Assembly (NCBI GenBank): GCA_009760855.2
Contig: WPIO01000027.1
Span: forward strand, 3,712,501 to 3,776,500
Direction: 5' to 3'
Source: Cristatella mucedo
Taxonomy: Eukaryota > Bryozoa > Phylactolaemata > Cristatellidae
DNA length: 64,000 nt
The stretch's first letter is position 1. The number at the start of each line of letters is the position of its first letter. The notes under the pieces were generated by a model, which worked only from the letters and a program-made list of their open reading frames with translations, was not told the origin of the DNA and did no database searches. The position numbers and the translations under genes are program-made. Positions 10,521 to 24,000 of the stretch are shown here, piece after piece.

Positions 10521-10623
10521 TTATCTGTGCAATTGTTACTAATCAGGGGTTATACAAACTGGTAGCCCTGAAGGACCTCTTGTATGCATTATCATGATGG
10601 CCTAGGCAATATACTATAATGTA

Positions 10624-10686
10624 CAATATATTATATATATATATATATATGGCCATATATTATATATAATTATATTATACTTTCTA
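10624..10686. repeat. AT-rich simple repeat
   Basis: A (TA)n tract of about 60 bases interrupted by a central GGCC. Confidence 0.9.
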
Positions 10687-11274
10687 GTCTTTGCTTGCTT
10701 AGCATCCTTATTAAACTTTGATATGCCGCTCATGTCATTAGCCCTTGGTTAATGATCTACTTACAGTGAGTTGTAAAGCACCAGGATGGAGATTTGGTTT
10801 TCTTTGGGGACCATTCAAATGACTTGTCATTGTCATCAAAACTTATCCTATTCAATGGAAAGTAGCAATAGTATATTTACGTTATTGTTTCTGAACACTT
10901 TTTATTCAAGACATTTTGCGCTACCGTGAAATTAAAATATATTTGAGCTGCTCCATGATCAGGAAGTGTTGGAACAATGTTCACAGCTGACAGCTACAAT
11001 ACTGATCTAACAGCCAGCATTTTCCTGGTGCAATCGATTAGACTGCAGCCAAAAATGACGTAACAGCCTTCAAAACCACTTTACATTAAGAGACACTTTG
11101 ATGGAATATGGCTTTTTTTTACAACCTGCAATCCCTAACATCCCATGGCAACACCTGTAGGGCTCACAAACTGAGCTCAAAACAGGGCAATCCAGTCGAC
11201 CATACCCTACCGGTTTAAGATGAGAAAATTAACAAGAAATCTCTTTCTATCATGTACTCTCGTGCATATAAACC

Positions 11275-11745
11275 TTCATAGTGCCATTGAATTGGAATGC
11301 TTATTCTACTACTCCGACCCACAAGGCCTGCCAAGGCTTGGCTCCTTCATATCCAGCTGAACTGCTGCACCAGTTTCAGCAACCTCGTGCTCTCAGGTCT
11401 TGTATGAACAATAAATAAGCTGTTCCCTTCCTCTGCTTAAGACTGTTGGTGGCAGAAGCTTTTGCTCTGCAGGTTCTAGGCTGTGGAACTCACTTCCACA
11501 ATTCTTGCAAAATGGCAACTCCTGCCCTGATGCTGACACATCCTTTCCAACAGTCATGAGCTGCTACTTCCATGCTACTAATTACATCAACTACTCTCCC
11601 GAATCAGCTATGCTTCTCACTTTTTCTTTGTTACGTGAGGTGAAGTCTGGTGGCTACCGAGGTTTCAAGCGTGCTATTCAAAACTCTTCTGCATACTCAC
11701 ATGGTCTCTGCAGCTTTGCAGACTTACAGACAGACATACATTAAA
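11275..11745 (+). repeat. Family B L2-type copy, 3' part
   Basis: It matches the 35580-36400 copy from the CAAGGCCTGCCAAGGCTTGG block (RQGLAPPYLADLL region of the RT C-terminus) through CAGGTTCTAGGCTGTGGAAC, the CAATTCTTGCAAAATGGCAA block and the distal 3' end. Frames are broken. Confidence 0.65.
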
Positions 11746-11894
11746 TTACATTAATAGTGCCAATATCCTTATAATATCGACGTAAGGCAGCTTAAATTTT
11801 AAGCAGCCACTGATAAGAATCTTCAGACAAAAGCCTGGACACGTAGACTCCGAATAATAAACTGCATGTGGTGAGTGATTTTCATCCGACACCG

Positions 11895-12030
11895 AACTAT
11901 GTTGGTCGATTGCGGTATCTTAGTCAAGAGGTAAGTAGCTCTAATTTCACAACCCAAGTTTTGAGTTTGCAGCAGACAATCCTTTATCACTCACTGCAAG
12001 TAATGTTGATAGCCATTAAGCTAATATCTG
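11895..12030 (+). repeat. Possible SINE2 remnant
   Basis: Weak similarity only: AACCCAAGTTTTGAGTTTGC, GACAATCCTTTATCACTCAC, TGCAAG and TGATAGCCATTAAG resemble the SINE2 body. Confidence 0.35.
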
Positions 12031-13971
12031 CTAATAGCTTGCACCCGTGAAAAACCACAAACAACTCCAACTTTGCTTTGGAAGGCAGCCCTAAGTGTTC
12101 GCATATCTAGCAGGTGAACAAGCTCCACTGAATGGCAGGCTTAGAGTTCTTTGAAAATAGAGCAAAACCTGCACAGGTGGAAGAATGAAAAAGGAATTTA
12201 AAAAATATGAACAATGTTTTTATGAGAAAAAATTCATCTAATTTTTCAAATTATTCATTAGTATCGTTTTTAAAGTTTATATTTAATCGGTAGAAAGAAC
12301 CCATTTCTCATACAAAATTATGGGCACGTTCTATTTATGCATGTCGATTGCTTATCAACATCAGGAGCAGCAACACATGCTCATTTTTAGCAATGAGTGC
12401 ATGTTGCAGTCACATTGCAAATTAGAAAATTATCCCCATCTCCATTATGACATGACACCTATTATTGCTTTGCAGTTTTAGTTTTGCAATAAATATCCTA
12501 AGTGGCACGATGTCAGTGATTGTGAGGGACTTGTTAAACAAACTAACAAACCTAACTGATTAGAAGGGTTGATATAAATTAGGTTATTTGATCAGCTGAC
12601 CGGCTAAAATACCACAAATTCTTGTCACATGCTAAAAGGCGGCCAGTAGATTCTATATTTTATTGGCAATATGACTGCCCAGTGGTGCCCATATTCTCTT
12701 ATGGGTCATGTCTGTCCAGCAACCGATGCTGCAGAGCCCACTAAGTATATCTATGATACTTCTTGCCGACCCAAATACAAATACCTATCCTGTAATCGCA
12801 AAACAAAAACATAAAGCTCCAAATATTTAGCGAAAATTTAAATAAAGAAAATAAATAAATAAATATAAAACGTAATTTATACAAAATTATATGGCTTGGG
12901 GCTGAAAGACTATATAGAATTATTTTCCGCAAGTAGCCTCTTACATCTCTCATCGGCCATTTCGATTGCTGCGGGCACGTGGTCGAACAGTGACTGTGGA
13001 CGTGTTAAACTTAGACGGTAATGGCGTACAAGTATCTGATGTAGTCTTTTCTAGCTTTCCGCTATTTAATAGAATGCCTTAACTAGGTTTAACCTGGCTT
13101 CTGATGTATTCATCTTCCTCGAGAGGCGCTGCGCCTCTCTGAGATTGGCGCCCTGTTACCGTCGGTAGTTTTAGTGAGCACTATTAAGTGACGGTAATTA
13201 AGCGTCAGTGGGTCAGAGAACAAGCGTCAGCTGCCTGATGTTAGCACGCGCAGTCGCAGGCAACCTAGTTCTAGTTAGCATTACGATGACCATGCGCCTG
13301 AGCTACCGGTCGGAAATTTCGGCTGGCTTCACGTGTTACACAGGGGACTCTGCTATGGGTTCGGTATTAGCGGAATTCTGCTTTGAGCAGCCCAATAATT
13401 AGAAATATCTTATTAACTACCAACTTCGGGGGGGGGGTGAGGAAATACGCTCGCTGCGACAACCAGCATGCTAAAAGCGTCGTCCTTGGCAAGCGGCGGT
13501 AGTTTTTTCGAACAGGTCAGGAACAACGGATTGGTGTGTTTAGCAACCTATGGAACTCGTGTCGCGGCGATTTGAGCTCCGTGTGATAATCAATACCTGC
13601 ACTCGCTGGGTCGTTAGTTGCTTATCTCCCCCACCCCGTGAAGATCGATCTAACGGGAACTGACTGGTAGCTATTAATTTGACCTTACAGATGTAGACTG
13701 TAATCTTATAATTGATGATTTGTAGACTTGTAATCTTACACGACGCTTAGGTTGTATTTGAGATTCATCTTTCCGATTTGTGCTCATTCGCTGGTGCGTT
13801 CGCTTGTAGAGTGGCCTGCAGCTGTAAGCCATGCATTTCAAGACTTGGCACGAGGGTGGCAGCATATCGCACCTCCGACGTAGGTGGTACCAGCCAAATG
13901 ACTGAAGCAAATCATGCATAACCAAGTAAACCCTGGGTAGGCAAGAGACTGCTGTGACCCTGCGAAGTGTT
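12031..13971. other. No recognisable gene
   Basis: AT-rich at 12180-12950, then mixed. It contains a short inverted repeat around 13114-13135 (GAGAGGCGCTGCGCCTCTC) and a G run near 13430. A 197-codon minus frame at 13674-14267 extends into the tandem repeat and is discussed there. Confidence 0.45.
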
Positions 13972-14640
13972 TTTGCTATGATGTCCATCTTTCGGGTCTG
14001 AAATTCTTTGTTGACAACTTTAACTGAGCAACGTCTTAACTCTCTTTGGCACGATACAAGTTGTGCTTGGTTAAGAAGAATTTTATCTTTGTAGGGACCT
14101 ACACCTGAAGAAATCATCTGGCTTGCGACTTGTCCTGAAGGTTTGATTCTTGATGTGAGGATATCTGCATTTTTACGCTCCAGAATCTTGTCGGTGGTTG
14201 GATGCTTTTGAATAATGATCCAAGACCGAAGATCCAAGCCGAAAGGTTTGTCTTTAATACAAGTCAATTTTTTCTTTACTGTTTGCTATGATGTCCATCT
14301 TTCGGGTCTGAAATTCTTTGTTGACAACCTTAACTGAGCAACGTCTTAACTCTCTTTGGCACGATAAAAATTGTGCTTGGTTAGTAAGAATTTTATCTTT
14401 GTAGGGACCTACACCTGAAGAAACCATCTGGCAATTGCGACTTGAGTCCTGAAGGTTTGATTCTTGATGTGAGGATATCTGCATTTTTATGCTCCATAAT
14501 CTTGTCGGTGGTTGAATGCTTTTGAATAATGATCCAAGACCGAAGATCCAAGCCGAAAGGTTTGTCTTTAATACAAGTCAATTTTTTTTACTGTTTGCTA
14601 TGATGTCCATCTTTCGGGTCTGATTTCCATGGTGACAGCA
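13972..14640. repeat. Tandem duplication, about 310-bp unit, 2.15 copies
   Basis: Copy 1 is 13972-14281, copy 2 is 14282-14593 and a diverged third copy begins at 14594. Each starts TTTGCTATGATGTCCATCTT. Copies 1 and 2 differ by only a few substitutions and small indels, including 2 extra bases in copy 2 near 14435. On the minus strand each copy is largely open: 13674-14267 reads CIKDKPFGLDLRSWIIIQKH and SRIKPSG, and copy 2 is split between frames. I recognise no protein family. Low divergence suggests a recent duplication. Confidence 0.85.
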
Positions 14641-15389
14641 CTTACTGAGCAGTCTCAGCAAATTTCTTGCAAGCTAGAAAATGTGTTAACGGTTAAAAAA
14701 AGTTTTCTTTTGTTTGTAGATACCAGCTGAAATGTCAGTTTGAAGGCCTAAAGGTGGCTTCTGGTTCAAGACAGATATTGCTTTGTGTTTGCTCTATAAT
14801 AATACGAATATCTTTTGTATAGTGTCTTCCTAGGCACATTAATGTGCTGTAAAGGAAGCATGATCAACGGTGAGTTCTAACTTATGGAATGTCAATAAGC
14901 TTTGTATTGTTAAAGGCGACATTTGTGCAGAGTCGCCATGCTGGCAATGTTTCAGGTATTTTTTGGGACAGCCAGTAGAATTATAATTTTAATACAGTTT
15001 TACAAGCTAATTTTGTTCGTTGATTTTTACCCGAGTCTGTAATTGGCATATGTAACACTGATCTAATCAGCAGTCACATTATTAGGTTTTTGTTATGCAC
15101 ATTGCACATAATTCTTTGTGAGCTTAATGCTTAATCAGTTTTCATTGTAGTTTGCTCAGCCGATGTATGAATAGATAATAAGCCTTATTGTCTGTTTTGC
15201 CTGCCTTATTGTCGGTTTTGCAAGCTGGAACTAATATGGCAGAAAAGGCTTGTCGATTATGAATTTAATGCCATGCAATTTTCTTGTAATTTCTAACATA
15301 TTATACCATATTAAAAACATTTGCAGCTGTGAACTAAGTGTTAACTTGGTTGGCTAGTGACTTCACTGCGCAGATCGTGGAGATAAATG
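14641..15389. other. GNS 3' flank, no other gene seen
   Basis: This is the downstream side of GNS and probably holds its 3' untranslated region. A minus-strand ATTAAA at 15264-15269, about 125 bases after the stop, could be a polyadenylation signal. A short L2 tail fragment on the minus strand (TGCCTAGGAAGACACTAT side) lies at 14815-14890. Confidence 0.4.
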
Positions 15390-15533
15390 TTACTGGTTGC
15401 AGGCTGCACCTGAGCACAGAGCCAAGTGGGCTAGGCTCTCAGCAAGGCTTGCCTTCACTTGTGGGTCGATGGAATTTGCTATGTTGTTAAGCTGGTTAGG
15501 GTCGGTGGCCATGTTATATACTTCTATGAAGCC
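15390..15533 (-). CDS. GNS: GNS exon 10 (aa 465-511, stop)
   Basis: Acceptor TTCTTTCAG. It encodes [20 protein letters not shown] and ends CSGAACNQ followed by TAA (15392-15390). The vertebrate enzyme continues about 35 residues further; here translation stops, which is plausible for an invertebrate form. Confidence 0.93.
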   Translation of the reverse strand, partial: GFIEVYNMATDPNQLNNIANSIDPQVKASLAESLAHLALCSGAACNQ

Positions 15534-16966
15534 CTGAAAGAAGAAAAAGCATGAGAGCAGGTGCATATAGCAAAACTGGTTGAATTCGAGAATGTAGCAC
15601 AACTACCACTAATCGTTAACTGCATAAACAGTTTATTAAAAGCAAAGGCACTACATTAAAAATACATTTGCTGCACAGGATACACGATCGAACGGTGATT
15701 GGTATGAAACAATATGAATAACATGGTTAGGGATGAGAGACACAGTCACGACAAGGCAAGTGAGGTTAGTGGCAACAGTGTCAGCACACTTAAGCACATT
15801 CAGGATGAATCACTCGGGCCCGATTAAATGGTCATAAATGAATTGGTCTTAATTATTTTTATTTATAAATGTCAAGTCAGGGAATGTGATAAGTGGCAGG
15901 AGTTAGTCTTTGGGAGCATACGAGCTAAAGCACGGTCTCCAAATGATGTGAAGTTTGTACGAGGTATATATAAGTCAACAGTTTCCGAAAAGTGGCTGGT
16001 ACTATGCTTGGCCTGGTGGGAGTGTGATGACTGAAGTTTAGTTAACTGCTGCTGGATTCAACCCACAATTACTTGATTTATACAGAAACCGATGCAACGT
16101 TTTCCTCAATTTGACCGTGTGGTGCCGCTGCCAAAATCGAACGTGCCGCTTGAGTAAGCTATATTAGATCGCCGGCCTAGATAAAGCCTTCGTAGGTTCG
16201 AATTTAGTGTACATTTGCTTTCTTAGCTTCTTACAACTCAAATCCAATCTCAGCAGTACAGTGGATCCAAGCACGAAGCCAGTCCACCCTATCCTCATCA
16301 CGTCGCATCCCAAGATGAATCTAAACGGCCAGACCGCAATGCCTCAAGGATGGCTAGGCAGCTATTGTTCACGGCTCACACATAGCGTCAAGTGACCTCC
16401 CTATGAGCCAGCCTTGACCTCCAAGGGAGCAGTACTCAGGGGTCTTATTTTCTGCACCATTATATAGCCTACTCTTAAACTTCGCCCTTATTGTACATCG
16501 TGAAGATGATAGCGATTGCACTTGACTCGGAATGATGTTCAATTTATTAGCTTTACAATTCCGGCTTATGGGCAGCCTTGACGCCTGCGGTAAGAACCGA
16601 CCGTCTCAGGTAAAAAACGCCATAAGAGCTAAGGGGAAGGAAACGTTAAGATTGATCAAACAATCGATCTTTTGCCAAGGATGCTTTTTAACATGTTCGA
16701 TACACAGGAAAACTGGTTGATTTTGGTATATAAGGAAAGAATTAAAAACGATCAAGTCCTGCGAACTACGGAGGAAACCGGAAGCAACATATCTGCAAAT
16801 AACCCTTTAACAGAACTCAGCGTCACGAGCGATTTGTGTCCCAACTTGCTAAAACCTGTGCACATCGAGGTACATGTTCGCAGCTAGTTGCAAATGCAGC
16901 TGCTTGCAACTTTCAAGCCGCTTCCTATACCTTTGTGCCTTGTGTGTACATACATACAGACACACA

Positions 16967-17053
<87 letters not shown>

Positions 17054-18039
17054 TCAGCATGAAAACCCAAATCTTACCCTGGCGGAGGAGGCAAACCACA
17101 GGAAGGCTGGTTGTTTTAAGGGGGGGCTGTAACCCTACCTCTAAGCCCTTCTTCACACAGTCTTGGTTAAGTACAGTGGTACCTCGGCTTAAAAGGGTTT
17201 AATTCATTCCGTGCTGGAGCTTGTAGCTCAAATTAATCGTATGTCAAATTAATTTTCTCCACTGAAATGAATTGAAATGCCACTAATCCGTTCCGGACCC
17301 CAAAAAACTTCCGTCTTTTGTCGCGTTTAAAAGAAATGTACTTATAAATAACGAATATTGTTTTAAAAACAACTCAACAAAATGTCTTGCAATAAACGGG
17401 GTTTATTAATCCTAACGTACAGGAGTAACTTGCAATTCAGACGACTTGATGCTAAAAGAGTTAGAGGAGAAAGGCTGAAATGGATATGTGAATCTTATTC
17501 TCCGATATTTGCCCTTTTCGCAGCGCTTTCCTCGCTTTAAGTTTATTGGCTGGGCCTTTACGCGGACCAATTGTTATCAGTTATTCGATGAATGATCGCA
17601 CGATGATATTGCCAAAATAAAGTACAGTACTACTTGGCTGTTTCTTCCGTAGTCGGATTTAACATCGGAGTCTGGCGATCGTTTGCACTACGACGGCTAG
17701 CTCGAGTCTGTCTGGGTGCGAGCCAACAGGCCTGTGCTGGGCGTCACACTTGGATCGTAGGGCAGCGTCTTGCAACAGAACGTCGTTCGCTGCCCTACCC
17801 TTATGGGCCTGAGTAACTACACACAGTGTGACGTTCGCTGCGGCAACTAGCGGTGGAGTATCTGAAGCTGGCTCGTAACCCGAATCTTAGCTCGCAACTC
17901 AAAAGCAAAACATCGGCCGAGAGACAGCTCGTGTCTCGAAACACTCGTATGTCGAAACACTCGTAAGCCGTGGTATCTCTGTATATAAAAATAATACAAG
18001 TAGAATACACACCACATATGCACAACACGAATACACGCT

Positions 18040-18088
<49 letters not shown>

Positions 18089-21000
18089 ACGATCTTTCGG
18101 CTCGTCAAACCTAGGTGACCTGACCGAAACCTCAAGCCAGAGGTGGCGACCTAGGTGGGCACATGACAGAATATAATGGCTTACTGTATTGAACGTTCCG
18201 CGAGCGAACGAACCAAAATGTTGGAACCTTCACTTTGGCTGCCCTGCTGTGTTAGAAATCACAAGAAAAGACATACATGCGACAGTAGCTTGCCAAACAA
18301 TCCAAAAACATACCTCTGAGTCATCAAATCCGCAGTATATTAGATTTTCGGCCTCTGTCAATCGCCTCACACATAAATATGTATTATTTCGTGCGTCTTC
18401 ACAGACACAGCTGGGATAACAGTTCTGGAAAGAAAAGCTAACGTTCGCCATTGCCGCGCATGCCGTGCATGCATGCCGTGCATGCTTACCGTGCATGCAT
18501 GCCCTGCAAAGGCATTAAGTACAGTAAGTATGAGAGCTGGATTGCTTCGCATCTAATGGACTGCCTGGGGCAACCTTCGTAGGGCAACCTGCAATCTGCC
18601 TGGGGCAACCAAAGAAGTCAGTAGCTCCCTACCGGAGTGCACCTCCAGATTCCTGTTAAAAGTGGGCCATGCCGAGGACAATCAACACTGGAAGCCATCC
18701 AACCCAACAAAACTTCGCAGCTTGCTGCTTCAAGGCTCTGAAGGTAAATCCTAACAAGCCAAAATGGCATAGCGCTTCAGCGGTTATCTGTTAGAGAGTA
18801 GATGTTCTAGATGTCAACGGCCACGAGTAGTCAGGTAAGCATTTAAAGAACAGGTGCCCCAAGGATATGCTCTAGGTCCACTTCTTTTTAAAATGTATAC
18901 TCTCCCATTTCCCGATGCGATTTGGGCTTTCGTTTTATGCAGATGATACAGCTCTACCTATAGTTCGATCCTTGATGGCCTTCAAGGACCTCAGACTCAA
19001 TCAAGTCCTTTGCAGTTCTTTGTATGGCCTCATTCGCACTTAAATGGCAGTACATTTTTCAAATTGAAAGACAGAACAATTGTTGTGGGCAACTCTAGTG
19101 TCACTCAGAAATGGGAAACCCCCACCCTTAAAATTGGCTTGGCCAGCAATCTGCTGCAGTCTCTGCATGGAATCTGGTTGCTCTGTTTCAAAATGACCAT
19201 TTTTCAGACAACCATATAAACTCCACAGTTAAGCCTGCCTACTCTGAACTACATAACATAGCAACAAATCGCGTTAGCTTATATAAGGATACAATAGTCA
19301 AGCTGGTCCATGCATTAGTGGCATCTCGACTGGACTTCTACAACTCACTCCTTGCAGGTCTGTAGCAACCACTAGCTACCCAGTTACTTGCCAGCTGTGA
19401 TATCAACTGATCGGAGCTCTTCTCTCTGTCTCTCTTTTTCTACTACGGTGGCCGAATAAAAAGCTGCAACAGGACTATGTATTTTTAACCACCAACGAAC
19501 ACACGCACCAGCAGGTCTTCCTGCCAGTTCAATGGTTCAATGAGAGGCCTAACGTTGGCAAAAACTCGGCAGCTAGGGTTTTCTGTCATGAACCTCGCAA
19601 CAGCCATATTACCCTACTTATCAACGACCTGTGAAAGCTCCCCATCAAGCAGCATATTGGCTTCAAAGTCCAGTCAGTCAATTTTAGATCCCTTCATTCT
19701 CTTGTTCTGGCTTACCTATTTGAAATGCTTACTTCTCAGGCTTACCATCATGCTCCCTTGTATTTGGTGCCTCGATGTTCTTCTATTCCACCTCAAATCA
19801 CTTGAAGACCTTGCCTGTAGTTCCTCTGCTCCCAAAGCTTGAAACTTGCTATTGACTGGCATAATGTAAAGACGACATCCCTGACTTGGCGACATTCAAA
19901 AGAAGCTAAAACCCCTGATAGGATTTCCTCTATCCGTGCAAATTGCACTTAAGGTATGTTAAAGTTATGCATATTATCACTAATCACGTGACATGCTTCA
20001 TAGCCAGTATGTGTGAAGTGCCTAGAAAGAGATTTGGTTCTCTTAGGGGACACAAATACACAAATGCTGTTTTTTTAAAGCATTAATACTGTCCTGAGTA
20101 TGTAGCGTTTTTGAATGCACGAATTCTGCCGTGGTGGTTCTCCGAGTCCTAGCAAACAAAGTGCTGCTGCTCTCAAAATACTCGTGCCATGCTTATACAA
20201 AACTTAATTGTGCCGTCCAAAAATGCCACGTAAGTACGTGCCATCCATACATGTACATACAAAGGCATACAATTCTGATTTAGTGTTCACGTTAGCATTT
20301 TCCAACTACAGGCAGACAAAATGCATTACTCCATTATAAATAGTAAACTACCATGAAGCCAGCATGCACCTACTCTGTGAGGACTACCGGGTAACACACA
20401 TCTCTGGTGGAGTTCGTGAGGTGTTAGGAGTAAATGGTAACATACGTTACGCCTTGTTTTGCAAACCTGAACTCACATATACATCTTGGCCGTTAAAGCG
20501 AGGGCACTCACTGACGACATCTTCGTGCTCGCCCGAGTGCTCAATGAGGAAGTCGGTACGGCGCCTTAGCCAGCCACCCGGCGACTGGCCGCCGGCCAAT
20601 GTCGGAGAAGCCCCGCCTGCAGTCAGCAGCGGAACCATCGTCAGGCCATCCATGTCATCCGGAATAGCGCCGATCCCAGCGAGATCGAGGAAAGTGGGTG
20701 CTAGATCGATGTTGAGGACGGGATTAATAAGCTTCTTGCCAGGCATGATGCCCGGACCTCGAGCCATGAGTGGCACACGCACGTCAAATTCGTACAGCTG
20801 TCGCTTGTCGTTGGGCAAAGCAAACTGACCTGAAACCGAGCATTCACATGCATTTGCTTTAACTTCCCGATATCACACAGAGCAATAGTTTGGACGGCCG
20901 TTCAACAGTACACTAACAAGCAACACGACATATATATATATATATATATTATTTATAAATAAATAATTCAATTGTATAGCACATAAGACAACATAATCTT

Positions 21001-24000
21001 TATATAAGTGCTTTATATACACCCAGTCGCAAAAAACTCAAAGTAAGTGGTGGCAGCTGCTGTGGCTGCAACTTTGTGTTTGAGGATTTTCTACAATGCC
21101 AGACATGCTAAAATTGTGCATAGCACATGAATTTTTTTTGTTGAAAGCCGAAAAACAAATACATATACTGTTGGCATATATTTGTTTGGAATAAAGTCGC
21201 CCCACCAATATTATTAATGACCTCACTTGTCTGGCCAAGCATAGAGGTCACCAGCTTCTGCAATGTCTCGTCTGCTGGAGCACATTCTACAGAGCCGGGA
21301 TTTTACGACACAGGAGGCCGAACATTCCACCTCAGATAACTGTCGATATCGATATATAGTCGGTCTGTCGGGTTCCGATCAGGTCACTGGGCACATTAGA
21401 ATTGTCAAAAAAAGGACTTTAGTCAAGTTGTTGGTCAAGCAAGTTGAATTTCAAATCTCAGTTACTCTGCTTGAGGGTCGTAACGAAGCACACTGTCAGG
21501 CTAGTAAAGTATTTTGACGAATGCACTCACGGTGCTGATGCAATGGCTCAGCTAGTAGCCTGATCGGAATGTTTGGCTGATTCAAAAAAGGCTATGACTC
21601 AACCGGACTTTGGGGGCACGCGAACCAAAGGCATGATCTCCAAAGAATTTCATATTAGTTCGAGCGTAGCTAAAGGGATTGATTCAGAAGAGCAGGTGGT
21701 ACAATGCCTAGCCCGTTAATAAAGTAATTTGGATAGATAGGCTGGAGCAAGAGAATGAAGATATCTAAAAGTGAGTGACAAGATCTTGAAGTCGATATGC
21801 TCCTTGATTGGGTGCCAGTGCAGGTCAGGAAAAAAAGTGGCATGTAGTAACTACGCTGCTCACGAGCCTGGCTGCAGAGTTTTGCAATAACTCAACTAGC
21901 AGCGTTTCTTGTCTTCAAGGCAGCCAGTCAATACAATCAGAAACTACATTTCGGTATCTACATATCCGTTTAGTTAAGAAGGTAAGCACGGAGGCACCTA
22001 TCTTCATGACAGCAAGGCAAAGACATCAAGCAGTTGCAGATGGACCCAGCATTGCAGAAACAGTATGGGGTTGGATCCGCGCATATAGAAGAAACTATAA
22101 ACATCGAGCCATGTTTGCAGAGCAACCGGAAGCCTTTCAACTCCTCCTAATAAGTTCTTCTTGGTGTAGAGTTACGACATTTGAATATGGTCACAAGCTT
22201 ATTGCAGTGTATTACACCTATAAATCACAGTTGAGATGCCTGTGCTGCAAAGCAGACTCTAAAAATGAGGGCGATCCGTGCTGGGGGAGTTATTCCTTCA
22301 GGTGACTGCTTGCATGTACCTTCCCATGTAGCCTCGTAATCTAGCGCAGAATTACCGATGCCTAGTCCATCGCAGAAACATGCTAATATGTTGCTGGGTG
22401 GCAAGAATGGAACCAGATTGGGAATTCTAGCAGCTACACCAAGGTACCAGCACACGGTGCACACGGTGCAGACCCTTCCACGTATGCTTCCCTAACATCT
22501 GACACATGTGTCTCCAGCAGAAACTCGACAAAGTAAAAAAAGCTGAACTGACTTTAAAAAAAACTTAATCCGTATAGTTTGCTATCATCAAAGGCTTAAG
22601 CATCTTTTAGTGCAGTGGGTATGCGGAAACCACTAGTCACTGCTACCAATGCCACATTGATTGTGGTAAATGCACCAGTTTGTTTGTCTTCCCCGAAGTA
22701 CAATTATAAGGAAACGGATGTATCATAATCTACTGCTTATTATCTTATACGAAGCCCAGCTAGTGTGAGAATTTGTACTTGGCTGTCGCCTCAGAACACG
22801 CCATGCTGTGGAGCAGGAAGTTATGCTGCTCAAGAAACGCAGCTCTAGGACTCAAAATTGATGCAGTTTTCCAAAAGAATCTGAGGGCACGAGGAAGCTT
22901 AAGCTGGGGCAGCAGTGCAGCTAGGCATGGAGGGGCCAGGTGTCGGAGGTTCCGTGCAGTAAAGTAAGAATGTTGGTTCGTGTTCGCTGATCAGGGGAGA
23001 GCCAAAGCTGGTCACATTAAAACAAATCTTGGCTGATTTAACAGCTCATTTTTATAGTGGCAGAAGAGCCTTAACGGCTATCACCTGCGCTTGCAAATGG
23101 CGAGAAAGAATCGCCCAATTGCAGGATTCGAACCCACGACCTCGGTCGTGAAAAGCAACAACCGTAGCCCCTTGGCTATCACGGCCCAGAGGCACAGTGG
23201 CCATTTCGGTGTCCTAGCCAATGCTGGGTTTTACGTGGCCAGCCACTTCCCAGTTACGATCCAGCCACGAGTCTGCTTACCAAGATGAAAACCGTTGTCT
23301 GACGAAAAGAAAACGTAAGTCTCATCGAGAACATTCATCTGGAGCAGCTGCTGCACCACTGTTTCCACAAGATCATCGACAGAGAGTAGAGTCCGCCACC
23401 GGTTCCGGAATGCATAATCAATGTAGGTCAGGGACTCGTTTGACAGAGGCCACTCTGCTGCTCGCACGAGCCAGTGCTTGTCCTGTGCAATTATGCAATC
23501 ACACTAGCAGAAGTGCATTTCTGATTTGTGCAGAGTACTACAAGCGCACAGATAGGGCTAGCCTGGCACTGCACGACAAAGGCCGGTCATAAAGCCGAAT
23601 AAGCAAGTTGATTTCAGGCTGCTGCTCAACTCTACGCAGATATGATGCAGGCAGCCGAGGTAAGAGAAAGTGTGTTACTTAACGTGAATAAGACAGCACT
23701 CATCAACTGTGCGCCTGTACACTTGGGCAAAGTGCAAAGAGGTAGGCAGCAGCAAGTTACCTAGGCATCAAGATTCTAAAGAGATATAGACGTGCGGATC
23801 CGGAAGTCATGGCGAGCCGAGCACTCCACCTGCATACGAGCTGCACTGGACATGGCAAGGAAATGGAGCCGTAGCTATTATACACTCGCCAAGTCTCAGC
23901 CGGCTTCTGTTTTCGGTACACACTTGGCTTCTCTCTTGCGCTTAGCGGCCACACTTCGAGCAGTATCCCACTGCCAGTGGCCATTGTCTGCATGCATGCA

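Noticed and set aside
16836-17202. His-Thr and Cys-Val repeat proteins
   Set aside because: Translation of the (CA)n microsatellite.
20364-20828. 154-codon plus-strand frame
   Set aside because: It is the antisense shadow of GNS exon 8, which has clear sulfatase content and splice sites.
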